64,000 bases of DNA from Micromonospora coerulea (GCF_016598485.1 NZ_JAEMUW010000001.1:372001-436000), one strand, 5' to 3'; positions 1 to 7,914 are shown, counted from the first letter of the stretch. Notes: generated from the letters alone by a model not told the origin. Program-made: numbers and translations.

Positions 1-345
1 CTGGTGATGGTCCTCAACGAGCTGCTGCTCAACGCCGTGGAGCACGGCTTCCCGCCCGGGGAGGAGGGCGCGGCCGCCGCCGAGGGGGACGGGAAGCCCG
101 AGGTGGTGGTCTCGGCGCACCGGTTCCGCAAGCAGTTGCACGTCTCCGTCGCCGACAACGGGCGTGGCCTGCCCGAGCAGTTCGACGCCGAACGCGGCGG
201 CCGGCTCGGCCTGCAGATCGTCCGGGCTCTGGTGACCGGGGAGCTGCGCGGCACCATCGAGCTGCGCAACGGCGCCACCGGCGGCACGGAGGCCGTGCTG
301 GTGGTCCCCCTCGCCCGCGGCTCCGCCGACCGCCTGACCCCCTGA
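1..345 (+). CDS. C-terminal part of a PdtaS-like sensor histidine kinase (5' truncated by window edge)
   Basis: Only the last 114 codons are present; the frame is open to base 1. What remains is a GHKL/HATPase_c ATP-binding domain: an N-box (NELLLNAVEHGF), a G1-type DNGRGLP motif and a G2-type GRLGLQIV motif. The N-box wording and the very short tail after the ATPase fold resemble the HisKA_2-class kinases of actinobacteria such as PdtaS, which phosphorylate a soluble ANTAR-type regulator. The histidine-bearing and sensor parts lie outside the window, so the class is inferred. The stop codon lies next to a hairpin shared with the convergent downstream gene. Confidence 0.75.
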   Translation: MVMVLNELLLNAVEHGFPPGEEGAAAAEGDGKPEVVVSAHRFRKQLHVSVADNGRGLPEQFDAERGGRLGLQIVRALVTGELRGTIELRNGATGGTEAVLVVPLARGSADRLTP

Positions 346-358
346 CCCGGGGGGTCAG
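334..358. terminator. Bidirectional terminator hairpin between convergent genes
   Basis: A perfect 9-bp inverted repeat (CTGACCCCC at 334-342, GGGGGTCAG at 350-358) with a 7-nt loop covers the stop codons of both convergent genes. There is no U-tract, as is usual for actinomycete terminators. Confidence 0.5.
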
Positions 359-1932
359 CGGGTGAGCAGGGCGACGGTGAGGCCGGGGTGGGGCCAGACC
401 TGGCGGACGGTGAAGGCGTTGCGCAGGGCGGCGCCCTTCGCCCCGGGCACGGTGGCCAGCGGGTCGGCCGGCCGCCCGGCGACCACCAGCCAGACCCGCC
501 GCACGCCGGCCAGGCACTCCGCCGGCCGGTCGCACTCGCTGGCCCAGAGGTCCGCACGCTGCCGCTGGTCGCGCACCACCAGCACGTCGCGGGGCCGCCG
601 CGACCCCAGGTGGTACGCGACGCCGAGGTCCAGGAAGAGCCAACTGTCCCGGGGCGAGTAGACGATCACGTCGCCCGGCTGCTCCCGCTCCCCGATCACC
701 CGGGCCACGCCCCGGTAGTCGACGGTCGCGCTGCGCGGCCACTCGTGGGTGCGGCGCAGCGCCGCCTGGTCGGGCAGGCCCAACAGTCCGGCCAGCGTCA
801 CCACGGCGAGCGCCGGGGCCAGCCGTACGCCTGCCAGCGCCACCCCGGCCAGCAGGCAGGCGAACGGCACGATGAACACGAGGTACCGGGGCACCCACAG
901 CGGCACCACGGTTCCGGCGGCGAAGAGCAGCAGCACCGGCAGCAGCGCGGCGGCGGACGGCAGCAGCGCCCGCCGCCCGAGCCGGCCGGCGCCCAGCGCG
1001 GCGAGGCCGAGCAGCAGCCCACCCACCGCGCCGCTCTGCGCCACCCCGCCGGGTAACGCCGCCAGATCGGTCAGCCGGGCCGGGTCCACCCAGTCGAGCT
1101 GCCGGGACCGCTGCCCCCGAGCCACCAGCACCAGCGGACCGACGAGCAGGACGGCCGGCGCCAGCGCCGCCAGCCACCACCGCAGGACGTGGCGATCCGC
1201 CGGGCGCACGCCGCCCGCTCCGCCGTTCTCGCCACGGTCGCCCGGGGTGCGCTCCTCGGCGGACGGCCCGGCGTTGGACGGCGGTTCGAGGCCGGCGGCG
1301 GCCGGTCCGCGCCACCGGGCGAGGAGCACCGCCACGGCGTGTGCGACGAGCAGGGTGAGCGCGATCAGGTGGGTCAGGCCCAGCGCCGAGACGGCGGCCG
1401 CGTAGCCCGCCCAGCGGATCCCCGACGGCCGGCGCAGCGCGCCGACCAGCAGCAGCGTGGCGAGCACCGCGAACAGCGTGGCCAGCGCGTAGGGGCGGGC
1501 CTCCTGGGCGTACCGGGAGGTGCCGGGCAGGACGGCGAAGAGCAGGCCGGCGAGCAGCCCGGCCCGGGCGTCGACCAGCCGCTCGCCGAGCCGGGCGGTG
1601 AGCGCGGCGGCGGCGGCCATGGCGAGCGCGGAGGGCAGCCGCAGGGCCGTCGGCGACGTCCCGGCCAGCCCGGTCCAGCCGTGCATGACCAGGTAGTACG
1701 GTCCGGTCGCGGCGTCGATGGTGCCGGCCAGCCGGACCAGGTCGCGGGCCGGGCGGGTGGCGGCGCTCCAGGTCGCCAGCTCGTCCCGCCACGGCTGGGC
1801 GTGACCGATTCCGGTGCCGGTGACGAGCAGGGTGAGCAGCGCCGGCCCCGCCCAGACCAGCCACGTCCGGCGGTCACCGGTCGTCCCGGCCGGTCCGGAG
1901 GCGGAGGCTGCGGTCACATCCCGCAGCGTCAC
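355..1932 (-). CDS. Membrane glycosyltransferase, GT39/ArnT-like (PMT superfamily)
   Basis: About 525 residues, polytopic membrane protein. After a short hydrophilic N-terminus comes the first membrane helix, then a first periplasmic loop with QPWRDELATW, whose acidic pair is the expected catalytic/metal site of the GT-C fold. About ten further hydrophobic segments follow, with a long hydrophilic Pro/Gly-rich insert in mid-protein and a soluble C-terminal domain. The family transfers sugars from polyprenyl-phosphate donors onto lipids or proteins outside the membrane; the substrate cannot be read here. The start is uncertain: GTG at 1932 or GTG at 1917, neither with a good ribosome site. An upstream in-frame extension to 2172 has no homology-like features and is left out. 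Confidence 0.7.
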   Translation of the reverse strand: MTLRDVTAASASGPAGTTGDRRTWLVWAGPALLTLLVTGTGIGHAQPWRDELATWSAATRPARDLVRLAGTIDAATGPYYLVMHGWTGLAGTSPTALRLPSALAMAAAAALTARLGERLVDARAGLLAGLLFAVLPGTSRYAQEARPYALATLFAVLATLLLVGALRRPSGIRWAGYAAAVSALGLTHLIALTLLVAHAVAVLLARWRGPAAAGLEPPSNAGPSAEERTPGDRGENGGAGGVRPADRHVLRWWLAALAPAVLLVGPLVLVARGQRSRQLDWVDPARLTDLAALPGGVAQSGAVGGLLLGLAALGAGRLGRRALLPSAAALLPVLLLFAAGTVVPLWVPRYLVFIVPFACLLAGVALAGVRLAPALAVVTLAGLLGLPDQAALRRTHEWPRSATVDYRGVARVIGEREQPGDVIVYSPRDSWLFLDLGVAYHLGSRRPRDVLVVRDQRQRADLWASECDRPAECLAGVRRVWLVVAGRPADPLATVPGAKGAALRNAFTVRQVWPHPGLTVALLTR

Positions 1933-2170
1933 ACAGCGCAACCCGCCCGTCGGGCGGTCCGCCGATCCGCGCCGCCGGACTGCGCCGGGACGGTGACCCG
2001 GGTGCGGCGCGGCGACCAGCCGCGGAACGGCCGTCTGCCGCCGGCCGGGATACAGCAGCACCAGGGGGCAGGCCCGTACGGCCTCCACGACGGCCCGGCG
2101 GGTGGCCCGTGATGTGGGATGGCACACGCAGTCATTGGTCGGCGCCGCACCGGTGTGGGAGCATGCACTC
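1933..2170. other. Divergent intergenic region between the GT39 gene and the sulfur operon
   Basis: This 238-bp stretch should hold the promoters for the leftward GT39 gene and the rightward sulfur-assimilation operon. I could not pick a convincing -35/-10 pair on either strand. Confidence 0.4.
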
Positions 2171-2257
2171 ATGACCGCCGCTGTCGTCCGCCGCTTCGTG
2201 GCCCGTCGCCACGTTGATTACGGCCGCGTGCGCAGCGCCATCTGTCCGGCCTACTGA
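2171..2257 (+). CDS. Cys-containing leader peptide of the sulfur-assimilation operon
   Basis: A 28-codon ORF with ATG at 2171 and a GGGAG ribosome site at 2157-2161 (9-nt spacer). The product is basic in the middle (VRRFVARRHVDYGRV) and ends in AICPAY. This is the pattern of the actinobacterial 'putative leader peptide' family, often found upstream of sulfur-metabolism genes; Cys-codon leader peptides act as cysteine-responsive attenuators in mycobacteria. The sulfite reductase ATG is 128 bp downstream, and a small GGCGCG-ttc-CGCGCC hairpin at 2281-2295 lies between. Sequence and position support the call; the attenuation mechanism is inferred, and there is only one Cys codon. Confidence 0.65.
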   Translation: MTAAVVRRFVARRHVDYGRVRSAICPAY

Positions 2258-2384
2258 CGACGCCCGACCCATCCGTCTCGGGCGCGTTCCGCGCCGGCCG
2301 TCGAAGACATCGCCGTCCACCGCCCTTCCCAGGGTCAGCCGCCGCGTCCGCGTCCAGGCACAGCAGACAACGGAGGACGCCGCG

Positions 2385-4097
2385 ATGGCGGTCAGCAGCA
2401 CCCCGACCCGGCCTGAGACCCCGGCGGCGCCCGCCGCCCGGGCACCCCGCCGGCCGCGTGGTGAGGGGCAGTGGGCGCTGGGGCACCGCGAGCCGCTCAA
2501 CGCCAACGAGCGGATCAAGAAGGACGACGACCCGCTGAACGTCCGGGCCCGGATCGAGAACATCTACGCCCACCGGGGCTTCGCGTCGATCGACCCGCAG
2601 GACCTGCGCGGCCGGTTCCGCTGGTGGGGGCTCTACACCCAGCGCAAGGCCGGCATCGACGGCGGGCGCACCGCCGTGCTGGAGCCGCACGAGCTGGAGG
2701 ACGAGTTCTTCATGCTCCGGGTCCGGGTCGACGGCGGCCAGCTCAACCTGGCCCAGCTCCGGGTGATCGCCGACATCTCCCGGGAGTTCGCCCGGGACAC
2801 CGCCGACATCACCGACCGGCAGAACGTCCAGTTCCACTGGATCCGGGTCGAGGACATGCCGGAGATCTGGCGCCGGCTGGAGGCGGTCGGCCTGCAGACC
2901 ACCGAGGCCTGCGGCGACTGCCCGCGCATCGTGCTCGGCAGCCCCGTCGCCGGGGTGGCCGAGGCCGAACTGCTCGACCCGACCCCGGCGATCGACGAGA
3001 TCGTCAGCCGGTACGTCGGCGACAAGCAGTTCTCCAACCTGCCCCGCAAGTTCAAGACCTCGATCTCCTGGCTGGTCGACACCCCGTACGAGGCGAACGA
3101 CATCGCGTTCCTCGGCGTCGACCACCCGGAGCACGGCCCCGGCTTCGACGTCTGGGTCGGCGGCGGTCTCTCCACCAACCCGATGCTGGCCCAGCGGCTC
3201 GGCGTCTGGGTGCCGCTCGGCGAGGTGCCGGACGTCTGGGCCGGCGTGGTCGGCATCTTCCGCGACTACGGCTACCGCCGGCTGCGCAACCGCGCCCGGC
3301 TGAAGTTCCTGGTAGCCGACTGGGGTGTGGCGAAGTTCCGCGAGGTGCTCGAGAAGGAGTATCTGGGCCGGACGCTGCTCGACGGCCCGGCGCCGGAGCT
3401 GCCGAGCAAGCCGGTCGACCACATCGGCGTGCACCTACAGCGCGACGGGCGTAACTACGTCGGGGCCGCCCCGGTGGTCGGGCGGGTCTCCGGTGCGCAG
3501 CTCGCCGAGCTGGCCGACTCCGTCGAGGCACATGGCAGCGACCGGGTGCGGCTCACCCCGTACCAGAAGCTGCTGGTGCTCGACGTGGCGCCGGAGCGGA
3601 CGGAGTCCCTGGTCAGGGCCCTGCGCCGAATCGGCCTGGAGGCGCGGCCGTCGGCCTGGCGGCGCGGCACCATGGCCTGCACCGGCATCGAGTTCTGCAA
3701 GCTCGCCATCGTGGAGACCAAGGCCCGCGGCGAGGAGCTGGTGGCCCGGCTGGAGGAGCGGCTGCGCGACTTCGACGCCGACATCTCCATCCACCTCAAC
3801 GGCTGCCCCAACGCCTGCGCCCGCACCCAGGTGGCCGACATCGGCCTGAAGGGCCAGCTGGTGGTCGGCCCGGACGGCCGGCAGGTGGAGGGCTTCCAGG
3901 TGCACCTGGGCGGCGGCCTGGGCATGGCGCACGGGCAGACCGCCGGCTTCGGCCGCAAGCTGCGCGGCCTGAAGACCACCGCCGAGGAGCTTCCCGAGTA
4001 CGTGGAACGGCTGGCCCGCCGCTACCTGGCCGGCCGGACCGAGGGCGAGACGTTCGCCACCTGGGTGATCAGGGTCGACGAGGAGGAACTCCGATGA
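2385..4097 (+). CDS. sir: Ferredoxin-dependent assimilatory sulfite (nitrite/sulfite) reductase
   Basis: 570 residues. Reduces sulfite to sulfide with six electrons, using siroheme coupled to a [4Fe-4S] cluster. The four cluster/siroheme cysteines are in place as C432-X5-C438 (CTGIEFC) and C474-X3-C478 (NGCPNAC). Two ferredoxin-like half domains and two siroheme-binding repeats are recognisable, and the length matches the family. The start is ATG 2385 with GGAGG at 2372-2376. The first 30 residues are Pro/Ala/Arg-rich and probably disordered. It sits in a tight operon with cysH and a sirohydrochlorin chelatase, which argues for sulfite over nitrite as substrate. The stop overlaps the next start (ATGA). 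Confidence 0.92.
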   Translation: MAVSSTPTRPETPAAPAARAPRRPRGEGQWALGHREPLNANERIKKDDDPLNVRARIENIYAHRGFASIDPQDLRGRFRWWGLYTQRKAGIDGGRTAVLEPHELEDEFFMLRVRVDGGQLNLAQLRVIADISREFARDTADITDRQNVQFHWIRVEDMPEIWRRLEAVGLQTTEACGDCPRIVLGSPVAGVAEAELLDPTPAIDEIVSRYVGDKQFSNLPRKFKTSISWLVDTPYEANDIAFLGVDHPEHGPGFDVWVGGGLSTNPMLAQRLGVWVPLGEVPDVWAGVVGIFRDYGYRRLRNRARLKFLVADWGVAKFREVLEKEYLGRTLLDGPAPELPSKPVDHIGVHLQRDGRNYVGAAPVVGRVSGAQLAELADSVEAHGSDRVRLTPYQKLLVLDVAPERTESLVRALRRIGLEARPSAWRRGTMACTGIEFCKLAIVETKARGEELVARLEERLRDFDADISIHLNGCPNACARTQVADIGLKGQLVVGPDGRQVEGFQVHLGGGLGMAHGQTAGFGRKLRGLKTTAEELPEYVERLARRYLAGRTEGETFATWVIRVDEEELR

Positions 4098-4252
4098 GCG
4101 ATGCCAGATCCGCGCCGCTGTACTGCCCGTACTGCGGCGAGGAGGACCTGCGGCCGAGCGAGGCCGGGCACGGTGCCTGGGAGTGCCACGCCTGCGCCCG
4201 GGTCTTCACCGTCAAGTTCACCGGCCTGCTCGGCAGGGCGGTGACCCGATGA
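4094..4252 (+). CDS. Small zinc-ribbon protein embedded in the sulfur operon
   Basis: A 52-residue ORF whose ATG overlaps the sulfite reductase stop and whose TGA overlaps the cysH start, so it is translationally coupled on both sides. It contains CPYC at 12-15 and CHAC in the middle, the two knuckles of a zinc ribbon, followed by a short hydrophobic and basic tail. A small ORF in the same place, between sulfite reductase and cysH, occurs in other actinomycetes as far as I recall. Its function is unknown; a metal or iron-sulfur accessory role for the neighbouring enzymes is only a guess. Confidence 0.75.
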   Translation: MSDARSAPLYCPYCGEEDLRPSEAGHGAWECHACARVFTVKFTGLLGRAVTR

Positions 4253-5010
4253 ACCTCGTCTCCGCCACCAACCTGGGCCTGGTCGGGGTCGGCGGGCCGA
4301 CGCCGGCCGACCCGGCGCGGCGCGATCCGGAGGAGCTGCGCGCGCTCGCCGAGCGGGCCGGGCGGGAGCTGGAGGGCGCCCCGGCGCTGGAGATCGCCCG
4401 CTGGGCCGCCGAGACCTTCGGTGACCGGTTCTGCGTGACCAGCTCCATGGCGGACGGCGTGCTGGCGCACCTGGTCTCCCGGGTGGCGCCCGGGGTGGAC
4501 GTGGTCTTCCTGGACACCGGGCTGCACTTCCCGGAGACGCTGCGGGTCCGCGACGAGGTGGCCCGGCGGCTGCCGGTGAACGTCCGCTCGATCCGCCCCC
4601 GGATGACCGTCGGGCAGCAGGACGGCCAGTACGGCCCCCGGCTGTTCAACCGGTCTCCGGACGACTGCTGCCAGCTGCGCAAGGTCGAGCCGCTGGAGCG
4701 GGCGCTGACCGGGTACGACGCGTGGGCGGCGGGGCTGCGCCGGGACGAGTCGCCGACCCGGGCCAACACGCCGGTGGTGACCTTCGACGCCCGGCGCGGC
4801 AAGGTGAAGGTCAACCCGATCGCGACGTGGACGCAGCGGGATGTGGACGCCTACCTCGCCCGGTACGACATCCCCGTCAACGAGCTGCTCGGTCGCGGGT
4901 ACGGCTCGGTCGGCTGCTGGCCGTGCACCCGGCGGACGAAGGCGGGGGAGGACCCGCGGGCGGGCCGGTGGGCCATGTTCGAGAAGACCGAGTGCGGCCT
5001 GCACGTGTGA
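4249..5010 (+). CDS. cysH: Adenylylsulfate (APS) reductase, [4Fe-4S] type
   Basis: 253 residues. Reduces APS to sulfite and AMP using thioredoxin. The cluster-binding set C140-C141 (DDCCQLRK) and C223/C226 (GCWPC) is complete, and the C-terminal catalytic ECGLH has Cys249. The Cys-Cys...Cys-X2-Cys set marks the bacterial APS-specific form, since PAPS reductases lack it. The N-terminal nucleotide-binding fold shows TSSMADGVL and VFLDTGLHFPET. The start ATG 4249 overlaps the preceding stop, and the end overlaps the next start (GTGA). The sulfate-activating genes cysD/cysN are not in the window. Confidence 0.93.
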   Translation: MNLVSATNLGLVGVGGPTPADPARRDPEELRALAERAGRELEGAPALEIARWAAETFGDRFCVTSSMADGVLAHLVSRVAPGVDVVFLDTGLHFPETLRVRDEVARRLPVNVRSIRPRMTVGQQDGQYGPRLFNRSPDDCCQLRKVEPLERALTGYDAWAAGLRRDESPTRANTPVVTFDARRGKVKVNPIATWTQRDVDAYLARYDIPVNELLGRGYGSVGCWPCTRRTKAGEDPRAGRWAMFEKTECGLHV

Positions 5011-5873
5011 CCTCGACGGGCGCCGGGACGGTCGTCGGGGCCGCCCCGGTGGTCCTGGTCGCCCACGGCAGCCGCGATCCGCGGGCCGCCGAGGCGACCC
5101 GCGCCCTGGCCCGGGCGGTCGAGGCGGCCCGTCCCGGCACCACCGTCCTGCCGAGCTGGCTGGACCACACGGAGCCGGGACCGACCGGCGTGCTGGGTGA
5201 GCTGGCCGCCGCGGGACACTCCCGCGCGGTGCTGGTGCCGTTGCTGCTGACCGCCGCGTACCACCGGAAGGTGGACATCCCGGCGGCGATCGCCGCGGCG
5301 CGGGAATCGGGGCCGCCGATGGACGTCCGGATCACCGACGTGCTCGGGCCGGCCGACGGGACCGTCGACGCGGCGCTGCTGGCCGGGCTGCGGCGGCGGC
5401 TCGCGGAGGCGGAACCGGGCCGGTTCGACGCCCTGGTGCTGGCCGCGGCGGGCACCCGGGATCATCGGGCGCGCGGCTCGGTGGGCCGGGTGGCCGCCGC
5501 GCTGGGCGCGGAGCTGGGCGTGCCGTGCCGGGTGTCGTACGCCTCGGCGGCGCCGCCGGCGGCCGGTGTCGCGGTGGCGAAGCTGCGCGCGGCGGGCGCC
5601 CGACGGGTCGCGGTGGCCGCCTATTTCCTGGCGCCGGGCCTGTTCCACGACGGTGTGGTGGCGGCGGCCCGGGACGCGGGGGCGGTGGCGGCGGGGGACC
5701 CGCTCACCGACACTCCCGAACTCGCCGATCTGGTGCTGCGCCGGGTCGATGCCTCGGCCGTCGACCCCGGACAGCACAACGCCCCGGCGGGTGACCCTGC
5801 CGGGGCGTTCAGCTTGTGTGGTGAGATCAGGCGGAGTGAGCGCGCAGCACCCGGAGACCGCCGCGGCGCTTGA
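5007..5873 (+). CDS. Sirohydrochlorin chelatase (CbiX/SirB-like)
   Basis: 288 residues from GTG 5007. Two tandem chelatase-fold repeats: the first opens with LVAHGSRDPRA and holds the metal-binding His, the second has the pattern LVLAAAGTRD. The family inserts Fe2+ (or Co2+) into sirohydrochlorin; as the last gene of this operon the likely job is siroheme supply for the sulfite reductase. The last 35 or so residues are unlike the family. They are encoded by the hairpin 5778-5809 and by the 3' end of the convergent whiB1-like gene, overlapping it by 47 bp, so the natural domain ends near the RRVDASA sequence. Confidence 0.85.
   Translation: MTSTGAGTVVGAAPVVLVAHGSRDPRAAEATRALARAVEAARPGTTVLPSWLDHTEPGPTGVLGELAAAGHSRAVLVPLLLTAAYHRKVDIPAAIAAARESGPPMDVRITDVLGPADGTVDAALLAGLRRRLAEAEPGRFDALVLAAAGTRDHRARGSVGRVAAALGAELGVPCRVSYASAAPPAAGVAVAKLRAAGARRVAVAAYFLAPGLFHDGVVAAARDAGAVAAGDPLTDTPELADLVLRRVDASAVDPGQHNAPAGDPAGAFSLCGEIRRSERAAPGDRRGA
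5778..5809. terminator. Terminator hairpin of the whiB1-like gene, inside the chelatase 3' end
   Basis: Perfect 11-bp stem (AACGCCCCGGC at 5778-5788, GCCGGGGCGTT at 5799-5809), with a loop that can pair further (GGG/CCC). It lies 18 bp beyond the leftward whiB1-like stop and is read through in frame by the rightward chelatase gene. Confidence 0.7.
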
Positions 5874-6084
5874 CCGCACGGCGCTCCTCTTCGCTCATCC
5901 CGCCCCAGACGCCGGCGTCCTGACCCGACTCGAGCGCCCACTTCAGGCACTCGTCGGTGACGGAGCAGCGCCGGCAGACGGCCTTGGCCTGCTCGACCTG
6001 CAGGAGAGCCGGACCGGACGTCCCGATCGGGAAGAACAGCTCCGGGTCCTCGTCGCGGCAGACAGCATGGTGACGCCAGTCCAT
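5827..6084 (-). CDS. whiB1: WhiB1/WblE-type iron-sulfur transcriptional regulator
   Basis: 85 residues. Starts MDWRHHAVC and shows the complete WhiB set: Cys9, the CRRC pair, a fourth Cys in DECLKWAL, then the GVWGG turn and a basic C-terminus. The cysteines bind an O2/NO-sensitive [4Fe-4S] cluster; WhiB1 binds the primary sigma factor and is essential in mycobacteria. An ATG six codons upstream (6102) lacks a ribosome site, whereas ATG 6084 has GAGGAG about 10 nt before it, so 6084 is chosen. A long upstream region with a CRP-like site suggests cAMP-CRP control, as known for Mycobacterium tuberculosis whiB1. Confidence 0.92.
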   Translation of the reverse strand: MDWRHHAVCRDEDPELFFPIGTSGPALLQVEQAKAVCRRCSVTDECLKWALESGQDAGVWGGMSEEERRAVKRRGGLRVLRAHSA

Positions 6085-6243
6085 GGCGGCAACACTCCTC
6101 ATTCTGGATGGGTGGCAGATATCGCTTTCGTGCTTTTCCTATATGCATCCGCGATGCCGATCAGTGACGGTCAGCGTCCATCAATTCGGCACTGCGTGAG
6201 CAGGCTGCGGGCCCTGGACCTGCTGGAACAGCTCAACCTGCCG

Positions 6244-6249
6244 AGCATA
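6244..6249 (-). promoter_or_regulatory. Candidate -10 box of the whiB1-like gene
   Basis: On the minus strand TATGCT fits TANNNT, with a weak GTGTTA at the -35 position (17-nt spacer, 6267-6272). It would give a leader of about 150 nt and place the CRP-like site near -53. Other -10-like boxes exist in the region, so this is one option. Confidence 0.35.
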
Positions 6250-6281
6250 TCCAGGCAATGTCCCGGTAACACAAGTTCGCT

Positions 6282-6297
6282 TGTGAATACTTTCACG
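6282..6297. promoter_or_regulatory. CRP-like binding site upstream of whiB1
   Basis: TGTGA-N6-TCACG matches the CRP/FNR-family consensus TGTGA-N6-TCACA at 9 of 10 fixed positions. It lies inside a wider inverted repeat, GTTCG...CGAAC (6275-6300), and overlaps a CACAAG-TTCG-CTTGTG hairpin (6270-6285). Mycobacterial whiB1 is controlled by the CRP protein Rv3676, which supports the reading. Confidence 0.55.
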
Positions 6298-6530
6298 AAC
6301 TGTCGCGATGTCAAGGGTGACGCTCGGAAAAACTCCGAGCAGTGAGCGAGCTCACCACCCTTTTGTCCGGGTTTCAGACCGCTCTGGTTACCCGGCGTGC
6401 CACAGTCGAGGATCAATATAGTACAGTCTGCGTGACATTGCTGACATTTCCGGCACCTACCCCTCGGGTGTGGCGGCCACCGCGAAGCTGCGGCGGGGTG
6501 ACCACGTCAACCGACGGGAGTACCCGAGAC

Positions 6531-7481
6531 CTAGCAGATTACTCTCAGTGCGGCCGGAACGGATGTGAATCTAACTTTCTCCCGCTCCCCGAGGTAGTCC
6601 CCGTCGAGCTGAAAAGCCTGCGGACGGGCCGAGAGCAGGGTGAACTCCGGCACGTCGTGCAGCCGCAATACTTGGCGGCCACGGGGATCGGGCTTCCGGG
6701 AGAAGGATTGCGTTACGGTTCGTGCCGTACTGGCGACCCGGAGTTGACGCATCGCCAGCACGTCCAGGCCCAGGTCGAACGAGGCCTCCGGGTTCGGATT
6801 GATCTCGCGCTCGCCCAGGTACGTCCACGGCGCGGTGTTCTGGATGATCACCGTGGCTAGGTCGCCCTCGGCCTGCTCGCCCGGGCGTTCCAGGCTGATC
6901 GCCGGGTGGCGGCGGTCCGAACCGAGGAAGTACTGCGCCACGGTGGACCGCAGATAGAGCCCGGGCGTCGAAACCCGACCCTTCCGGCGCGCCTGCTCGA
7001 CCCGGTGGATCACCGCGGCGTCGACGCCGAAGCCGGCGCAGAAGGTGAAGTACCGGTCGTCCGCCCGGCCCAGGCCGATCGTGCGGGAGCGGCCCAGGCG
7101 CAGCCCCTCCAGGATCATGCTGGTTCCCTCCGGCCACTCCCGGGGCAGCCCCAGCGCGCGGGCGAAGACGTTCGTCGACCCGCCGGGGACGGTGGCCAGC
7201 GCGGGCAGCCGCTCCGCCGGGATGGCACCGGTCCGGAACGTCGGCGGATCGGCCGTCATCAGGCCGTTCACCACCTCGTTGACGGTGCCGTCGCCACCCA
7301 GGGTGACCACCAGGTCGACGCCCTCCTCGGCGGCCTCCCGGGCGAGGTCCGTGGCGTGGCCCCGTCGGCGGGTGTACCGCACCGACAGGTCGACTTCGCT
7401 GCGCAGCGCCCGGACCAGGACGTCACGGCTGCGTTCGCTGGTGGTGGTGGCCTTCGGATTGACCACCAGGACGGCCCGCAT
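6531..7481 (-). CDS. Diacylglycerol/lipid kinase family protein
   Basis: 316 residues. N-terminal DAGK catalytic domain with the nucleotide-binding GGDGT at 62-66 (TLGGDGTVNEV) and a second glycine-rich PGGSTN motif, then the C-terminal beta-sandwich. The family phosphorylates diacylglycerol or related lipids with ATP at the membrane surface. ATG 7481 has no Shine-Dalgarno; a TACAGT box at 7489-7494, 7 nt upstream, suggests a leaderless transcript. It is divergent from the membrane-protein gene at 7525, with 43 bp between them. The lipid substrate cannot be told from sequence. Confidence 0.85.
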   Translation of the reverse strand: MRAVLVVNPKATTTSERSRDVLVRALRSEVDLSVRYTRRRGHATDLAREAAEEGVDLVVTLGGDGTVNEVVNGLMTADPPTFRTGAIPAERLPALATVPGGSTNVFARALGLPREWPEGTSMILEGLRLGRSRTIGLGRADDRYFTFCAGFGVDAAVIHRVEQARRKGRVSTPGLYLRSTVAQYFLGSDRRHPAISLERPGEQAEGDLATVIIQNTAPWTYLGEREINPNPEASFDLGLDVLAMRQLRVASTARTVTQSFSRKPDPRGRQVLRLHDVPEFTLLSARPQAFQLDGDYLGEREKVRFTSVPAALRVIC

Positions 7482-7524
7482 GGGCGGCACTGTACCGCGC
7501 CTACCCACGGGTATCGTGTCGCGC

Positions 7525-7914
7525 GTGACCATCGACTCCGCGCCGATCCCCACTACGCTCCGTTGGGCGGTACGCCTGCTGCGCGCCGAGGCGGTGGCGC
7601 TCGGCCTGGTCGCGGTGTGGCTGATCTGGTCCGACCTGACCGCCACCACCACCGACCTCACCTCGGCGCTGCTGGTCACGGCGTTCGCGGTCGCCGGGGT
7701 GGCGGCGCTCTGGGCGCTCGGCGGCGCGCTGGCCCGTTGCAAGGCCGGCGCGCGGGCCCCGGCCATCGTGCTCCAGCTGATGCTGCTGCCGGTCGGCTGG
7801 TACATGATCCAGGGCGGGCTGGGCTGGCTCGGGCTGCCGCTGATGGTGCTCGGGCTCGGCGTCACCGGCCTGCTGGTCAGCCCCGCGACCAACCGGGCGC
7901 TCGGCTTCCACTGA
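7525..7914 (+). CDS. Small integral membrane protein, unknown function
   Basis: 129 residues, mostly hydrophobic, with about four predicted membrane helices and short loops. No family recognised. The GTG at 7525 lies 7 nt after a TATCGT box (7512-7517), pointing to a leaderless start; GTG 7516 is an alternative. The divergent arrangement with the lipid kinase gene may mean shared control. Confidence 0.65.
   Translation: MTIDSAPIPTTLRWAVRLLRAEAVALGLVAVWLIWSDLTATTTDLTSALLVTAFAVAGVAALWALGGALARCKAGARAPAIVLQLMLLPVGWYMIQGGLGWLGLPLMVLGLGVTGLLVSPATNRALGFH

Larger units (their letters stand above)
6085..6530. other. Long, locally AT-rich upstream region of the whiB1-like gene
   Basis: 446 bp between two leftward genes, with no convincing ORF. 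It holds the whiB1 leader and promoter, a CRP-like palindrome (6282-6297) and AT-rich islands that stand out here, e.g. AATATAGTAC around 6415-6424, which on the minus strand reads as another possible -10 (TACTAT). A clear terminator for the lipid kinase gene was not found. Confidence 0.5.

Noticed and set aside
1933..2172. N-terminal extension of the GT39 gene up to 2172
   Set aside because: No ribosome site and no membrane segment, and it would run antisense through the leader peptide start. Starts at 1932 or 1917 are more sensible.
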